DNA of 48,899 bases, taken from the NCBI GenBank assembly GCA_030065175.1, contig JASJDH010000005.1, positions 1-48,899 on the forward strand, read 5' to 3'. Below, piece by piece: positions 1 to 8,696 of the stretch (position 1 is its first letter; each line of letters opens with the position of its first letter). A program made the position numbers and the translations under genes. The notes beneath the pieces are model-generated. The model ran no database searches. It saw nothing but the letters and a program-made list of their open reading frames with translations, and had not been told where the DNA came from. The stretch comes from Leptolyngbyaceae cyanobacterium MO_188.B28. GTDB taxonomy: Bacteria > Cyanobacteriota > Cyanobacteriia > Phormidesmidales > Phormidesmidaceae.

Positions 1-199
1 CCATTTGATGGGTATTTAAGATAGGAGCGGCAATGACAAGCAGGATACTGACCACGCCACAGATCCATAGCACTTGTGAACTGCCAGCATCGGCTTCCCC
101 CGGTTTGAGGTTGAGCGCCTGCTGACCTTTTCTTAGCGATCGCTCTATCACAAAATAGAAACCAATTAAAAGGTAGGCCAAGACAGTCGTAATTGTCAT
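1..199 (-). CDS. Small membrane protein, 3' end cut by window edge (possible isoprenylcysteine methyltransferase family)
   Basis: The first 66 codons of a minus-strand gene are visible; the rest lies outside the window. The start is ATG at 197-199 and the product begins MTITTVLAYLLIGFYFVIERS. A first hydrophobic helix (residues about 4-18) is followed by a basic polar stretch with RKGQQA and GEADAGSSQ, then a second helix rich in Val, Ile and Leu. The 'charged RxGxxA, then GxxDxGS, then a helix' pattern resembles the N-terminus of cyanobacterial ICMT-like membrane methyltransferases. That is only a weak likeness, because the catalytic C-terminal half is not visible. It lies upstream of nothing recognisable here; the ABC permease upstream on the same strand ends at 277, leaving 77 bp. 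Confidence 0.5.
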   Translation of the reverse strand, partial: MTITTVLAYLLIGFYFVIERSLRKGQQALNLKPGEADAGSSQVLWICGVVSILLVIAAPILNTHQM

Positions 200-276
200 A
201 CGGACTTTCCTGATCAGTTTGATTGAGGAACTGATGATAAATTGACCCACCGGCAATATTTAAACGAAGGCTTGGC

Positions 277-1113
277 TCAGTTTTTCACCCCAGTTGCCGC
301 AATTCCTTGGATAAACTGTCTCTGCCCCAATAGGAACAAAACAACCACCGGCGCTGTTGAAATCACCACCGCCGCCATCAGCAGCGACCAATCATTGGTA
401 AATTGCTCCTGGAACGCCGCCAGCGCCAGTTGAACCGTCTGTAATTCGGGTCGAGTGGTGAACACTAGCGGCTTGAATAAATCATTCCACTCCCCAATAA
501 AAGTAAATAGGAATAAAGTGGTCAGCGCTGGGCGGGCTAAGGGCAGCATCACTTGCCAAAGAATCTGCAGCCGATTCGCCCCATCCAAGGCGGCGGCTTC
601 CTCTAATTCCACGGGAATCGTCTGAAAGTACTGGCGCAAGAGAAAAATCCCGAACCCATTGGCGGCCGTGGGCAAAACTAAGGCCCCATAGGTATTGATT
701 AAATGCCCCCACTTCAACACCAAAAATATGGGAATGACTAATAACTGGAATGGAATCACCAGAGTGGCTAACACCAATAAGAGAATGCTCTGACGCCCGC
801 GAAATTTGAGCCTAGCCAACGCATAACCCGCCAATGCCGAGGTGAAAATTTGCAGCGCCGTGACCATTGCCGCCACAATTGTCGAGTTCAAAAACGCCAA
901 TAGAAACTTTCCTTGTCGCCAGGCTGCCTGGTAATTCGCAAAGGAAAGCCCCCTTTCATTTGTCGTTAAACTGGTGATTAAAATAGGCGATTTTAGGGAA
1001 TTTAAAAAGACAATGGCTAACGGCCACAGAATAACGCCAGCCCCAACCAGCAAAATTCCTAAAACCAGCCAACGCCAGAAACATGCGCGGCGGCCAATCG
1101 ATGCTTGCTCCAT
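277..1113 (-). CDS. Carbohydrate ABC transporter permease (MalG/UgpE type)
   Basis: Inner-membrane permease of a sugar ABC importer, 278 residues, the usual length for the MalG-type partner. About six hydrophobic segments are seen, the first at residues 14-38. The cytoplasmic EAA loop that docks on the ATPase is at about residues 170-197: EEAAALDGAN followed later by LPLARPAL. The 'NS' after helix 2 (residues 76-77) and the PFQLLVIP segment are also typical. The start is ATG at 1111-1113. The binding protein, the other permease and the ATPase are not in the window; they may lie elsewhere or the gene may be isolated. The substrate cannot be told from sequence. The next gene, ado, is divergent, across a 233-bp gap. 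Confidence 0.9.
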   Translation of the reverse strand: MEQASIGRRACFWRWLVLGILLVGAGVILWPLAIVFLNSLKSPILITSLTTNERGLSFANYQAAWRQGKFLLAFLNSTIVAAMVTALQIFTSALAGYALARLKFRGRQSILLLVLATLVIPFQLLVIPIFLVLKWGHLINTYGALVLPTAANGFGIFLLRQYFQTIPVELEEAAALDGANRLQILWQVMLPLARPALTTLFLFTFIGEWNDLFKPLVFTTRPELQTVQLALAAFQEQFTNDWSLLMAAVVISTAPVVVLFLLGQRQFIQGIAATGVKN

Positions 1114-1228
1114 TCAATTCAACCCCAAAAGAAAAATCCTATTTTTATGACTGTCCATTATTTATGCTTATCTACCAGAATGCTATATCGGTATTTTTTC
1201 CTATCATGGGTTGCATATCACAAGATAG

Positions 1229-1240
1229 ACCCTATAGGGT
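1229..1240. promoter_or_regulatory. 12-bp perfect palindrome in the divergent ado promoter region
   Basis: ACCCTATAGGGT reads the same on both strands. It sits about 106 bp before the ado start in the 233-bp gap between the divergent ABC permease and ado. It could be a dimeric regulator site or chance; no known box is recognised. Confidence 0.3.
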
Positions 1241-1346
1241 GTTAAAGTGTGGATTTAGACGTCCCTGATGAAGAACACCGACTTATAGAGCGGGTTCTAT
1301 AGCCAGCTACAGATTTGGTTTATCGTAGAGCAGGAATATTGAGCAT

Positions 1347-2042
1347 ATGCCGCAGCTTGAGGCCAGCCCAGTCATTAACTTCCAAAGCGAAAAGTACAAA
1401 GATTCGTATAGCCGAATTAACGCCATCGTTATTGAAGGCGAACTCGAAGCTAACGGAAACTATAAACAATTAGCCGAACGTCTACCCGATCATAAAGACG
1501 AGCTATTGAAACTGGCAAAGATGGAAAATCGCCACATGAAAGGCTTTCAAGCCTGTGGTCGGAACCTTGAAGTAACGCCTGACATGGAGTTTGCTCGCGA
1601 GTTCTTCGCCCAACTTCACCAGAATTTTCAAGATGCCTGGGCTGAGGGGCGCATTGTCACCTGCCTGTTAATCCAGTCTTTGATCATCGAGACATTCGCC
1701 ATCTCCGCCTACAACATATATATTCCGGTTGCTGATGACTTTGCTCGGAAAATCACAGAAGGCGTGGTTAAAGATGAGTACATGCATCTCAATTTTGGCG
1801 AAGAGTGGTTAAAAGCAAACTTTGAAGCCTCCAAAGCTGAGTTGGAAGACGCCAATCGTCAGAACCTTCCCTTAGTTTGGAAGATGCTAAATCAAGTAGC
1901 AAAAGACGCCGAAGTTCTCGGCATGGAGAAAGAAGCGTTAGTAGAAGACTTCATGATCACCTATGGCGAAGCCTTGGCGAATATCGGCTTTAGTAATCGA
2001 GAGGTGATGAGATTGTCCGCTCAGGGACTCTCAGCTGTGTAA
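1347..2042 (+). CDS. ado: Aldehyde-deformylating oxygenase (alkane synthase)
   Basis: Ferritin-like di-iron enzyme that turns fatty aldehydes into alkanes plus formate, using oxygen and reduced ferredoxin. The product is 231 residues, the same length as the Synechococcus elongatus enzyme. The di-iron ligands of the family are all in place by number: Glu32 (IEGELE), Glu60 and His63 (MENRH), Glu115 (IIET), Glu144 and His147 (DEYMH). The substrate-channel region [10 protein letters not shown] is intact. The start is ATG within GCATATGC, giving the conserved N-terminus MPQLEAS. The partner aar follows 247 bp downstream on the same strand, and its aldehyde product is the substrate here. A perfect 12-bp inverted repeat just after the stop suggests the two genes may be at least partly separate transcripts (inference). 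Confidence 0.98.
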   Translation: MPQLEASPVINFQSEKYKDSYSRINAIVIEGELEANGNYKQLAERLPDHKDELLKLAKMENRHMKGFQACGRNLEVTPDMEFAREFFAQLHQNFQDAWAEGRIVTCLLIQSLIIETFAISAYNIYIPVADDFARKITEGVVKDEYMHLNFGEEWLKANFEASKAELEDANRQNLPLVWKMLNQVAKDAEVLGMEKEALVEDFMITYGEALANIGFSNREVMRLSAQGLSAV

Positions 2043-2071
2043 AAAGTCATGATCTTTAGGTCCCGACTCTA

Positions 2072-2112
2072 GTTAAGACAGGCCATTAGGTCTCAATTGA
2101 GCCTGTCTTAAC
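2072..2112 (+). terminator. Hairpin after ado, 12-bp perfect stem, no U-tract
   Basis: GTTAAGACAGGC at 2072-2083 is exactly complementary to GCCTGTCTTAAC at 2101-2112, with a 17-nt loop. It lies 30 bp after the ado stop. There is no run of T after the stem, so it may stabilise or process the 3' end, attenuate read-through into aar, or be a protein site, rather than act as a classical intrinsic terminator. Confidence 0.55.
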
Positions 2113-2289
2113 AACGTCTGCGCCTGAGTTTTGAAGGTCGCTCCAATGGATTCAGTCCGGTCTGTTCAAATGGATTGAGGAGTTAATCATGCGATTGCTC
2201 AATTCTCTCTGTCACCTAACATTCGCCAAATCTCTGCACGCCTCTTACCTGGTTGTCAGGTTCTAGAATAGTCATTTCTACAATTCCTA

Positions 2290-3309
2290 ATGTTCGGTTT
2301 AATTGGTCATCTCACAAGCTTAGAACACGCCCAAGCAGTCGCTCAGGAGCTGGGTTTTCCGGAATATGCTGATCAGGGCTTAGATTTCTGGTGCAGCGCT
2401 CCCCCTCAAATCGTTGACACGATTAAAGTAACCAGTGTAACGGGGCAGCAAATTGAAGGCCGCTATGTAGAGTCTTGCTTTTTACCCGAAATGCTCGCTG
2501 CTCGGCGTATCAAGGCTGCCACTCGAAAAATCGTCAATGCGATGGCCCACGCTCAAAAGAACGGGGTAGACATCACGGCTCTAGGGGGATTTTCATCCAT
2601 CATTTTTGAAAATTTCAAGCTCCAGCAGATTAAACAGGTCCGAAATGTAACCCTGGAATTCCAGCGCTTTACCACAGGCAACACCCACACAGCGTATATT
2701 ATTTGTCGCCAGGTAGAGCAGGCGTCCGAGCAGCTGGGAATTAATTTATCTGACGCTGTGGTGACTGTCTGTGGAGCCACAGGAGATATTGGCAGCGCCG
2801 TGTGTCGTTGGCTGAACGCCCGCACCGATATTAAAGAGCTATGCTTGGTTGCCCGCAACCAGGAACGGATCCAGATGCTTAAGGAAGAACTGGGTCGAGG
2901 TAAAGCAATGTCGCTGGAAGAAGCATTGCCTCAATCTGACATTGTCGTTTGGGTTGCTAGCATGCCCAAAGGGACAGAGGTCAATGTTGAAACTCTCAAG
3001 CATCCCTGTTTGATGATTGACGGGGGATATCCAAAAAATTTAACCAGCCGCTTTAACCACCCTGATATCTTTGTTCTCAATGGCGGTATTGTGGAGCATT
3101 CCCTCGATATTGATTGGCGGATTATGGGGATTGTCAATATGGACGTGCCCGCCCGCCAGCTTTTTGCCTGCTTTGCTGAGTCAATGCTGCTGGAATTTGA
3201 GAAGTGGTATACAAACTTCTCTTGGGGACGAAATCAGATTACCCTAGAGAAGATGGATCAGATTGGCAAGGCATCCATTAAACATGGATTTAGGCCCCTA
3301 CTGATCTAG
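2290..3309 (+). CDS. aar: Long-chain acyl-ACP reductase
   Basis: NADPH-dependent reductase that converts fatty acyl-ACP to the aldehyde used by ADO. It is 339 residues; the S. elongatus enzyme is 341. The N-terminal domain starts [12 protein letters not shown] and carries [13 protein letters not shown] and [11 protein letters not shown]. The Rossmann dinucleotide loop is [10 protein letters not shown] at about residues 162-171. The catalytic cysteine that forms the acyl thioester is Cys294, in RQLFACFAE, at the known family position. The C-terminus has [10 protein letters not shown]. The ATG start directly gives the conserved N-terminus. It is followed after 251 bp by accA. A long AT-rich hairpin lies just after the stop. 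Known neighbourhood: ado and aar adjoin accA in most alkane-making cyanobacteria. Confidence 0.98.
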   Translation: MFGLIGHLTSLEHAQAVAQELGFPEYADQGLDFWCSAPPQIVDTIKVTSVTGQQIEGRYVESCFLPEMLAARRIKAATRKIVNAMAHAQKNGVDITALGGFSSIIFENFKLQQIKQVRNVTLEFQRFTTGNTHTAYIICRQVEQASEQLGINLSDAVVTVCGATGDIGSAVCRWLNARTDIKELCLVARNQERIQMLKEELGRGKAMSLEEALPQSDIVVWVASMPKGTEVNVETLKHPCLMIDGGYPKNLTSRFNHPDIFVLNGGIVEHSLDIDWRIMGIVNMDVPARQLFACFAESMLLEFEKWYTNFSWGRNQITLEKMDQIGKASIKHGFRPLLI

Positions 3310-3328
3310 ACTTAAGTTAGCGGCTTTT

Positions 3329-3366
3329 ATTATTCGGTCATTGGTTAATTGTCAATGACCAATAAT
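3329..3366 (+). terminator. Long hairpin after aar
   Basis: GGTCATTG (3336-3343) pairs with CAATGACC (3353-3360) around a 9-nt loop. The stem is extended by ATTATT (3329-3334) with AATAAT (3361-3366), leaving one unpaired C at 3335, for 14 pairs in all. It starts 20 bp after the aar stop. There is no long T-run downstream, so a role in termination is likely but not certain. Confidence 0.55.
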
Positions 3367-3560
3367 TTGCCTGTTTAAACTGCTGACTCTAATGAACTTC
3401 TCTTTCTTCTGCAGTGTATTGTGAGAATCTGAATTCCTCTTGATTGTCAAAGATTTCTTTCTTTTTCATCACTGGATTCAGGAGTCAGCTCTCGGTGCTG
3501 AACTCCTCACAATTACTATTCCCTCACATCCGCAATTTACACCTATTTCCTATTGACGCC

Positions 3561-4535
3561 ATGCCAACAACTGAACGTAGGCCCATACTACTGGATTTTG
3601 AGAAGCCTCTGGCAGAATTAGAATCCCGCATTTCTCAGATCCGCGAACTGGCTGATGAAAACGAAGTTGATGTTTCGGCCCAAATTCATCAGCTAGAGTC
3701 ACGGGCCGTTCAACTGCGTCAAGAAATTTTCACCAGCCTGACACCCGCCCAGCGGTTGCAGGTCGCTCGCCATCCTCGTCGCCCCAGCACATTGGACTAT
3801 GTGCAGGCGATCAGTGATGAATGGATTGAACTCCATGGCGATCGCCGCTCCGGTAAGGATGATCCGGCTTTAGTTACAGGCGTCGCTCGGATTGAGGGGC
3901 GTCCCGTTGTGATGTTGGGACACCAAAAGGGCCGTGACACTAAAGACAATGTCACCCGTAATTTTGGCATGGCGTCTCCCAGTGGCTACCGTAAAGCCAT
4001 GCGGATCATGGAGCATGCTAACCGCTTTGGCATGCCGATTCTGACGTTTATTGACACGCCCGGGGCTTGGGCTGGCCTGGAGGCGGAGCAAATGGGTCAG
4101 GGAGAAGCCATTGCTTACAACCTGAGGGAAATGTTTCGGCTAGAAGTGCCCATCATTTGCACAGTCATCGGGGAAGGCGGCTCCGGCGGGGCGTTAGGCA
4201 TTGGCGTTGGCGAACGCTTGCTAATGTTTGAGCATTCAGTCTATACCGTCGCGAGTCCTGAAGCGTGTGCAGCCATTCTCTGGAAAGACGCCTCACGCTC
4301 AGCCCAAGCTGCGGAAGCACTCAAAATTACAGCCTTGGATTTGAAAAATTTAGGTATTTTGGATCAGCTCTTACCCGAGCCTGTGGGCGGCGCCCATTCC
4401 GACCCGCTCAAGGCCGCCGAAATCCTAAAGGCTGCCATTCTGCATAATCTAGAGGAGTTACTTGCAATGACCTCAGAAGAACGACAACAACTTCGGTATC
4501 AGAAGTTTCGCAAGATTGGAGTATTTACAGAGTAA
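3561..4535 (+). CDS. accA: Acetyl-CoA carboxylase carboxyltransferase subunit alpha
   Basis: Alpha part of the AccA-AccD carboxyltransferase that makes malonyl-CoA, the first committed step of fatty acid synthesis. The chosen ATG gives 324 residues, the normal family length, starting [20 protein letters not shown]. The reading frame stays open upstream to a TTG at 3444, but that stretch is low-complexity and unlike the family. The crotonase-fold core shows [29 protein letters not shown], and the glycine-rich oxyanion region [14 protein letters not shown]; the C-terminal helical part has [12 protein letters not shown]. Its place behind ado and aar links malonyl-CoA supply with acyl-ACP reduction, since both draw on the same pathway. 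The conserved neighbourhood is known; co-regulation here is inference. Confidence 0.97.
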   Translation: MPTTERRPILLDFEKPLAELESRISQIRELADENEVDVSAQIHQLESRAVQLRQEIFTSLTPAQRLQVARHPRRPSTLDYVQAISDEWIELHGDRRSGKDDPALVTGVARIEGRPVVMLGHQKGRDTKDNVTRNFGMASPSGYRKAMRIMEHANRFGMPILTFIDTPGAWAGLEAEQMGQGEAIAYNLREMFRLEVPIICTVIGEGGSGGALGIGVGERLLMFEHSVYTVASPEACAAILWKDASRSAQAAEALKITALDLKNLGILDQLLPEPVGGAHSDPLKAAEILKAAILHNLEELLAMTSEERQQLRYQKFRKIGVFTE

Positions 4536-4894
4536 GCGCCCCTTACGCTGTAAACGATGCAAACCAAAGGCCGAGAAATAACTTTGGTAGATTTAATATT
4601 TTTTTAACATCGCTCTGTAATATTTGTTAACATAAGTATATTAAGTTTTTTATTCTCCCCCTTTGAATGGCTGATTTGGGCCAAGTTGTCGAAATTTTAC
4701 TTTCATTAGCGATTAATCGACAATTGGTTCCCTGGCAAGAGGCTGAGGAGTAAGGGGATTTTGTTTTTTAACATCTCATATGCATTTTTCTTTAAACCCG
4801 GTTCTAAGTTGTTGGAGCGAAATTCACCGCATGAAGGCCCTAGGTCTCATTTTCTGAACAAATCACTGTCACTGAAACATAACTTGGAACATAC
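4536..4894. other. Intergenic region accA-SDR (359 bp)
   Basis: AT-rich DNA between two plus-strand genes. A short 5-bp stem (GTAAG 4532-4536 with CTTAC 4542-4546) overlaps the accA stop. The middle holds a 28-codon open frame at 4667-4753, listed separately. No tRNA, known riboswitch or strong promoter consensus is seen. Confidence 0.5.
4667..4753 (+). CDS. Possible 28-residue small protein
   Basis: An ATG frame of 28 codons ending in TAA encodes a peptide starting MADLGQVVEILLSLAINRQL and ending with an acidic tail (WQEAEE). The middle could form an amphipathic helix. There is no clear Shine-Dalgarno sequence in front, only CCCCCTTTGA. It could be a genuine small protein, a decayed remnant, or chance. 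Nothing in the family knowledge I have identifies it. Confidence 0.25.
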   Translation: MADLGQVVEILLSLAINRQLVPWQEAEE

Positions 4895-5620
4895 ATGACT
4901 TTTCCTGACAAGCGTCGCGCTCTGATTACAGGGGCGAGTAGCGGGATTGGCAAGGAAACAGCCCTGGCTTTCGCCAAGGCAGGTATCGATGTCGCGCTCG
5001 TAAGCCGCTCCCTTGATAAGTTGACCGAGGTTGCAGAACAGGCCCGCAAGATGGGGGTAGATGCACGAACCTACGTTGTTGATCTGGCTATCGTGGGCCA
5101 GGTTAAGGATCAAATGACTCGCCTGATCGAGGATTTTGGCCGTGTTGATGTCCTGGTCAACAATGCCGGCATGGGTTACACCGGGATGCTTCGGGAAACT
5201 CCATTGACTGACTGGCAGCAGGTTATGGACCTTAACCTAACTAGCGCCTTTCAATGCATCCAGGCCGTACTGCCCGGTATGCGCGATCGCCAACGCGGAT
5301 TGATTATCAACGTCGCTTCCAATGCGGGACAACAAGCCTTTCCTGGTTGGGGAGCTTACAGCGTCAGTAAGGCGGGTATGATCGCTCTCTCCCGTTGCCT
5401 AGCTGTCGAGGAGCGCGGCAACGGCGTCCGAGTGGCGACCCTTTGCCCGGGCGCCGTGAATACGCCGCTTTGGGACACAGAGACTGTGGAAGCGGACTTT
5501 GACCGCACTGGCATGTTAACGCCGGAAGCCGTCGCTCAATCGATTTTGCAGACTGTGCTCCTGCCTGAGCAGGCTGTGGTTGAAGCCTTGACCTTAATGC
5601 CTAGCGCAGGCGCTCTCTAG
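4895..5620 (+). CDS. Short-chain dehydrogenase/reductase (SDR) of the hydrocarbon gene neighbourhood
   Basis: Classical SDR oxidoreductase, 241 residues. The NAD(P)-binding motif TGASSGIG is at residues 12-19, NNAG at 89-92, and the catalytic tetrad is Asn114, Ser142, Tyr155 and Lys159 (YSVSK). The Arg at 38 (SRS, end of beta-2) favours NADP(H). The motif CPGAVNTPLW resembles the PG-T substrate-loop motif. It resembles FabG-like enzymes, but its short C-terminus and context differ from the housekeeping FabG. In alkane-making cyanobacteria an SDR commonly follows accA and precedes folE (known synteny); its substrate is not established. A possible role in fatty aldehyde, alcohol or pterin reduction is inference only. 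Confidence 0.9.
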   Translation: MTFPDKRRALITGASSGIGKETALAFAKAGIDVALVSRSLDKLTEVAEQARKMGVDARTYVVDLAIVGQVKDQMTRLIEDFGRVDVLVNNAGMGYTGMLRETPLTDWQQVMDLNLTSAFQCIQAVLPGMRDRQRGLIINVASNAGQQAFPGWGAYSVSKAGMIALSRCLAVEERGNGVRVATLCPGAVNTPLWDTETVEADFDRTGMLTPEAVAQSILQTVLLPEQAVVEALTLMPSAGAL

Positions 5621-5716
5621 GCTGATAACGAGCTGACCTGATGGGTGTTGCTGAAGTGTTTGACTGACAATGCGTCATTCCGATCAACGTTTGGAAAATT
5701 CAAAATTAGGTTCACT

Positions 5717-6448
5717 ATGACTATTACTTCCTCAAACGGTATTAATGGCAAGCTTTCATCTAATGGCTTCAATAGACTTGAATCTATTCAGGAGGAGGCG
5801 CAAAACAAAGCGTCGGTTCGCCCCGATCGCACCACCTCCTACAGTCATGGACTTAAGGTTAAACCGACTGTAGAGGATGACACTGAAGCCATGAAAGACG
5901 CGGTTCGCACCCTATTGCTGTCGGTGGGAGAAGATCCGGATCGCGAAGGCCTGCTTAAGACCCCCAAGCGGGTGGCGGAAGCCATGCAATTTTTGACCAG
6001 CGGATACAATCAGTCCCTAGAGCAAATCGTCAATGGGGCCATTTTTGATGAAGGCCACAATGAAATGGTGCTGGTGCGCGATATCAATGCGTTCAGTCTA
6101 TGTGAACATCACATGTTGCCCTTTATGGGGAGAATGCATGTCGCCTATATTCCCAATCAAAAGGTGGTGGGTTTGAGTAAACTGGCCCGGATTGTGGAAA
6201 TGTACTCCCGTCGGTTGCAGGTGCAAGAACGCTTGACCCGTCAAGTCGCCGAGGCAGTCCAGGAAATCCTTGACCCGCAAGGTGTGGCGGTTGTTATGGA
6301 GGCCAGCCATATGTGCATGGTCATGCGGGGTGTGCAAAAGCCCGGTTCTTGGACCGTCACAAGCGCTATGCTCGGAGTCTTCCAAGATGATTCGAAGACC
6401 CGCGAAGAATTTCTCAGTCTGATTCGTCATCAGCCTTCTTTCTTCTAA
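5717..6448 (+). CDS. folE: GTP cyclohydrolase I
   Basis: Converts GTP to 7,8-dihydroneopterin triphosphate, the first step of folate and pterin synthesis. The chosen ATG gives 243 residues with a polar, Ser/Asn-rich N-terminal extension of about 50 residues before the conserved core; a GTG at 5645 in the same frame would add 24 unlike residues. Zinc ligands are Cys129 and His132 (LCEHHML) and Cys200 (SHMCM), matching the E. coli Cys110-His113-Cys181 pattern. [10 protein letters not shown] and the substrate-site QVQERLT are intact. It is 96 bp behind the SDR. Its stop codon overlaps the stop codon of trpF on the other strand by 4 bp. Confidence 0.97.
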   Translation: MTITSSNGINGKLSSNGFNRLESIQEEAQNKASVRPDRTTSYSHGLKVKPTVEDDTEAMKDAVRTLLLSVGEDPDREGLLKTPKRVAEAMQFLTSGYNQSLEQIVNGAIFDEGHNEMVLVRDINAFSLCEHHMLPFMGRMHVAYIPNQKVVGLSKLARIVEMYSRRLQVQERLTRQVAEAVQEILDPQGVAVVMEASHMCMVMRGVQKPGSWTVTSAMLGVFQDDSKTREEFLSLIRHQPSFF

Positions 6449-7089
6449 GCTCTCAGGCGCTCAAACAACAGCGATACTTTTTCTAAATCTTTATCCCCAG
6501 GCGATTTCTCCACTCCACTGGAAAGATCAACGCCGTCTGGGGATATTTGACTAAGCGCTGTTTGAATATTGTTAGGGTTGAGGCCGCCGGCGAGGAACCA
6601 GGGAAGCCCCGGTTGAAACGTTTGCAGCGATCGCCAATCGAGGGTTTGTCCTGTCCCGCCCAATTGGTCGGGATGGTAAGCGTCAAGTAAAAAGGCGTCT
6701 ACCCCCTTGAGATAGGCGGAGATTCCCCCCAGATCCGCTGCATTCTTCACCCTGAAGGCTTTAATAATTTCAACAGTGGTAATTCGTTGTCGGAGATCTT
6801 GGCAGTATTCTAGCGATTCATCGCCATGGAGCTGCACCCCGCTGAGACGGGCGATCGCCACCGTCTCTTCAATTATTTTCGGATCTGCATTGACAAACAC
6901 CCCTATCCGATCAATTTTTTCGACTCCCGGCCCCAGATTAGACAATTGCTCAACCACCGAGCGAATTTGCTGAGGACTCACATAGCGGGGAGATTGGGGA
7001 ACGCAAATAAACCCTAACGCAGTGGCACCCAATTGCGCGATCGCTCGACCCTGATCAGGTCGAGTAATGCCACAAATCTTCACCCGCAT
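6445..7089 (-). CDS. trpF: Phosphoribosylanthranilate isomerase
   Basis: Catalyses the Amadori rearrangement of N-phosphoribosylanthranilate in tryptophan synthesis. The ATG at 7087-7089 gives 214 residues starting [11 protein letters not shown], the family's normal opening, with catalytic Cys6; the second catalytic residue is probably Asp136 in LLDAYHPD. The phosphate-binding loops at [15 protein letters not shown] and GVDLSSGVE are typical of a single-domain (beta/alpha)8 TrpF. The frame is open 19 codons further up to an ATG at 7146, but those residues are unlike the family. A poly-G run (8 G) lies just before the ATG and can serve as a ribosome site. The gene converges on folE and overlaps its stop by 4 bp. 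Confidence 0.96.
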   Translation of the reverse strand: MRVKICGITRPDQGRAIAQLGATALGFICVPQSPRYVSPQQIRSVVEQLSNLGPGVEKIDRIGVFVNADPKIIEETVAIARLSGVQLHGDESLEYCQDLRQRITTVEIIKAFRVKNAADLGGISAYLKGVDAFLLDAYHPDQLGGTGQTLDWRSLQTFQPGLPWFLAGGLNPNNIQTALSQISPDGVDLSSGVEKSPGDKDLEKVSLLFERLRA

Positions 7090-7195
7090 ACCGCCCCCCC
7101 CTTTAATCTCTAAACAATGCCGCCATTTACAGCCTATCTCTAGCAATATCTAAAGTTTTGTCTAGTTTTCAAACTCAGGGATTTGCCAATCCATA

Positions 7196-7227
7196 CCATC
7201 CACCCATCCACCCATCCACCCATCCAC
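7196..7227. repeat. Octamer tandem repeat, four perfect copies of CCATCCAC
   Basis: Four exact head-to-tail copies of CCATCCAC lie in the 313-bp gap between the divergent genes trpF and the site-2 protease. Short tandem repeats between genes are frequent in filamentous cyanobacteria (there usually heptamers). Apart from this repeat and a GGAAAAG ribosome site before 7403, the gap holds nothing I can identify. Confidence 0.9.
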
Positions 7228-7402
7228 TGCCTTTTAATAGGACTGTATTTTGATCCAAATCCCTCACCCCAAGATCTGATTAGCCCCCCAGGTGAGGATA
7301 TCCCCCTACAACACCTTTAAAAGCAAGCATTTACAATTAACTTATGATGCTTTGGGTAGTTAAGGCCCAACGATTAAGAACCGTTTTTAAGGAAAAGCTT
7401 TT

Positions 7403-8602
7403 ATGCGGACAGGTTGGCAAATTGGCTCCCTTTTTGGCATTCCTCTCTTCTTAGACACCTCTTGGTTCCTGATTCTGTTTTTTATCACCCTGCTATATGG
7501 CAGCTACTTTCAGAATCAACTGGGATTGGGGCCCCTTGCCTTTGGGGTCGGCTTTCTGCTGGCCTTGTTGCTTTTTAGCTCGGTGGTGCTGCATGAATTG
7601 GGCCACAGTCTAGCCGCGCAGGCCCAGGGCATTAAAGTGAACTCCATCACCCTGTTCATTTTTGGCGGTATCGCCTCTATTGATAAGGAATCCAAAACCC
7701 CTGGGCAAGCTTTCCAGGTGGCGATCGCAGGGCCATTAGTGAGCTTTGGCCTTTACCTGGTGATGACCGTCGCAGCGCTGACGCCCTTTTTGCCAGAAGT
7801 TATCCAGAGTGTCGCAGTGAGAGTCGCGGAGATGAACCTCGTGCTGACCCTCTTCAACCTGATTCCAGGCCTACCCCTGGATGGGGGCCAAGTCCTCAAA
7901 GCTGCTGTATGGAAAGTCACCGGCAGCCGGACTCAAGGGGTTCGTTGGGCGGCCCGTGTCGGCCAAACCCTAGGCTGGACAGCCATTCTTCTGGGTTTGT
8001 TCTCTTATCTGACAACCCAACGATTGGATCTCCTTTGGATCGCCTTAATTGGTTGGTTCGCAGTCAGTAACGCCAGTAGTTACAGTCGAGTCACTGATTT
8101 ACAGGAAGCGCTGGCGTCACTCCGCGCCTCTGACGCGATGATGCGGGAGTTTCGAGTGATTGACGCCGATATGCTTCTGCGCCAATTCGCCGATCAGCAG
8201 TTGCTGCAAGAAGGCCGTCCGCCGGTATACTTCGCCGCTTCGGACGGTCGCTATCGCGGCATGGTTTCCATTGATGATCTGCGGACTGTCGAACGGAGTG
8301 AGTGGGAGTCCCGCACCCTCCATAGCGTGGCTCATCCTTTAACAGATATTCCATCCGTGCGGGAAGCAGCTCCTTTACCAGAGGTGATTGAGAAATTAGA
8401 AGTTCTGAAATTAGGCCGGATTACTGTCCTCACCCCTGCTGATGCAGTGGGGGGCGTTATTGATCGAGGCGACATTGTCAGAGCATTGGCCAAGAAGTTA
8501 AATCTGCCCATTTCAGAAGCCATCATCCAACGCATCAAAGAAGAAGGGGCTTATCCGCCAGGGTTACAGCTACAGGCGATCGCCAAGGCAACTGCTGATT
8601 AA
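7403..8602 (+). CDS. Site-2 protease family metalloprotease with CBS domains
   Basis: Intramembrane zinc protease of the S2P family, 399 residues. The zinc motif HELGH is at residues 64-68 in a transmembrane segment, and the second ligand is Asp160 in LPLDGGQVL. About six membrane segments fill residues 15-225. The C-terminal half (about 240-375) is a pair of CBS-like domains with RYRGMVSIDDL and VGGVIDRGDIVRAL, which in such proteins bind adenosyl nucleotides. This is the common cyanobacterial architecture; the cleaved substrate (often an anti-sigma factor) is unknown here. AAGGAAAAG upstream of the ATG is a suitable ribosome site. No obvious anti-sigma or sigma factor gene is nearby. Confidence 0.93.
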   Translation: MRTGWQIGSLFGIPLFLDTSWFLILFFITLLYGSYFQNQLGLGPLAFGVGFLLALLLFSSVVLHELGHSLAAQAQGIKVNSITLFIFGGIASIDKESKTPGQAFQVAIAGPLVSFGLYLVMTVAALTPFLPEVIQSVAVRVAEMNLVLTLFNLIPGLPLDGGQVLKAAVWKVTGSRTQGVRWAARVGQTLGWTAILLGLFSYLTTQRLDLLWIALIGWFAVSNASSYSRVTDLQEALASLRASDAMMREFRVIDADMLLRQFADQQLLQEGRPPVYFAASDGRYRGMVSIDDLRTVERSEWESRTLHSVAHPLTDIPSVREAAPLPEVIEKLEVLKLGRITVLTPADAVGGVIDRGDIVRALAKKLNLPISEAIIQRIKEEGAYPPGLQLQAIAKATAD

Positions 8603-8619
8603 TTGCGGTGACTCCCTGA

Positions 8620-8680
8620 TTGCTTGGGAGCACGGGGAGCAGGGGAGGCAGGGGAAGATGAGGGAGCAGGAGGGTGGGCG
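8620..8680. repeat. Low-complexity G/A-rich repeat after the site-2 protease
   Basis: Irregular reiterations of GGGGAGCA / GGGGAGGCA / GGGGAAGA. A related pyrimidine-rich tract lies at about 27650-27720 after ftsW. Such tracts are common dispersed low-complexity DNA in filamentous cyanobacteria. Confidence 0.6.
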
Positions 8681-8696
8681 ACCGCTCAGCACATTC

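Noticed and set aside
3444-3560. Upstream in-frame extension of accA from a TTG
   Set aside because: The added 39 residues are low-complexity and unlike AccA; the ATG at 3561 gives the standard length and N-terminus.
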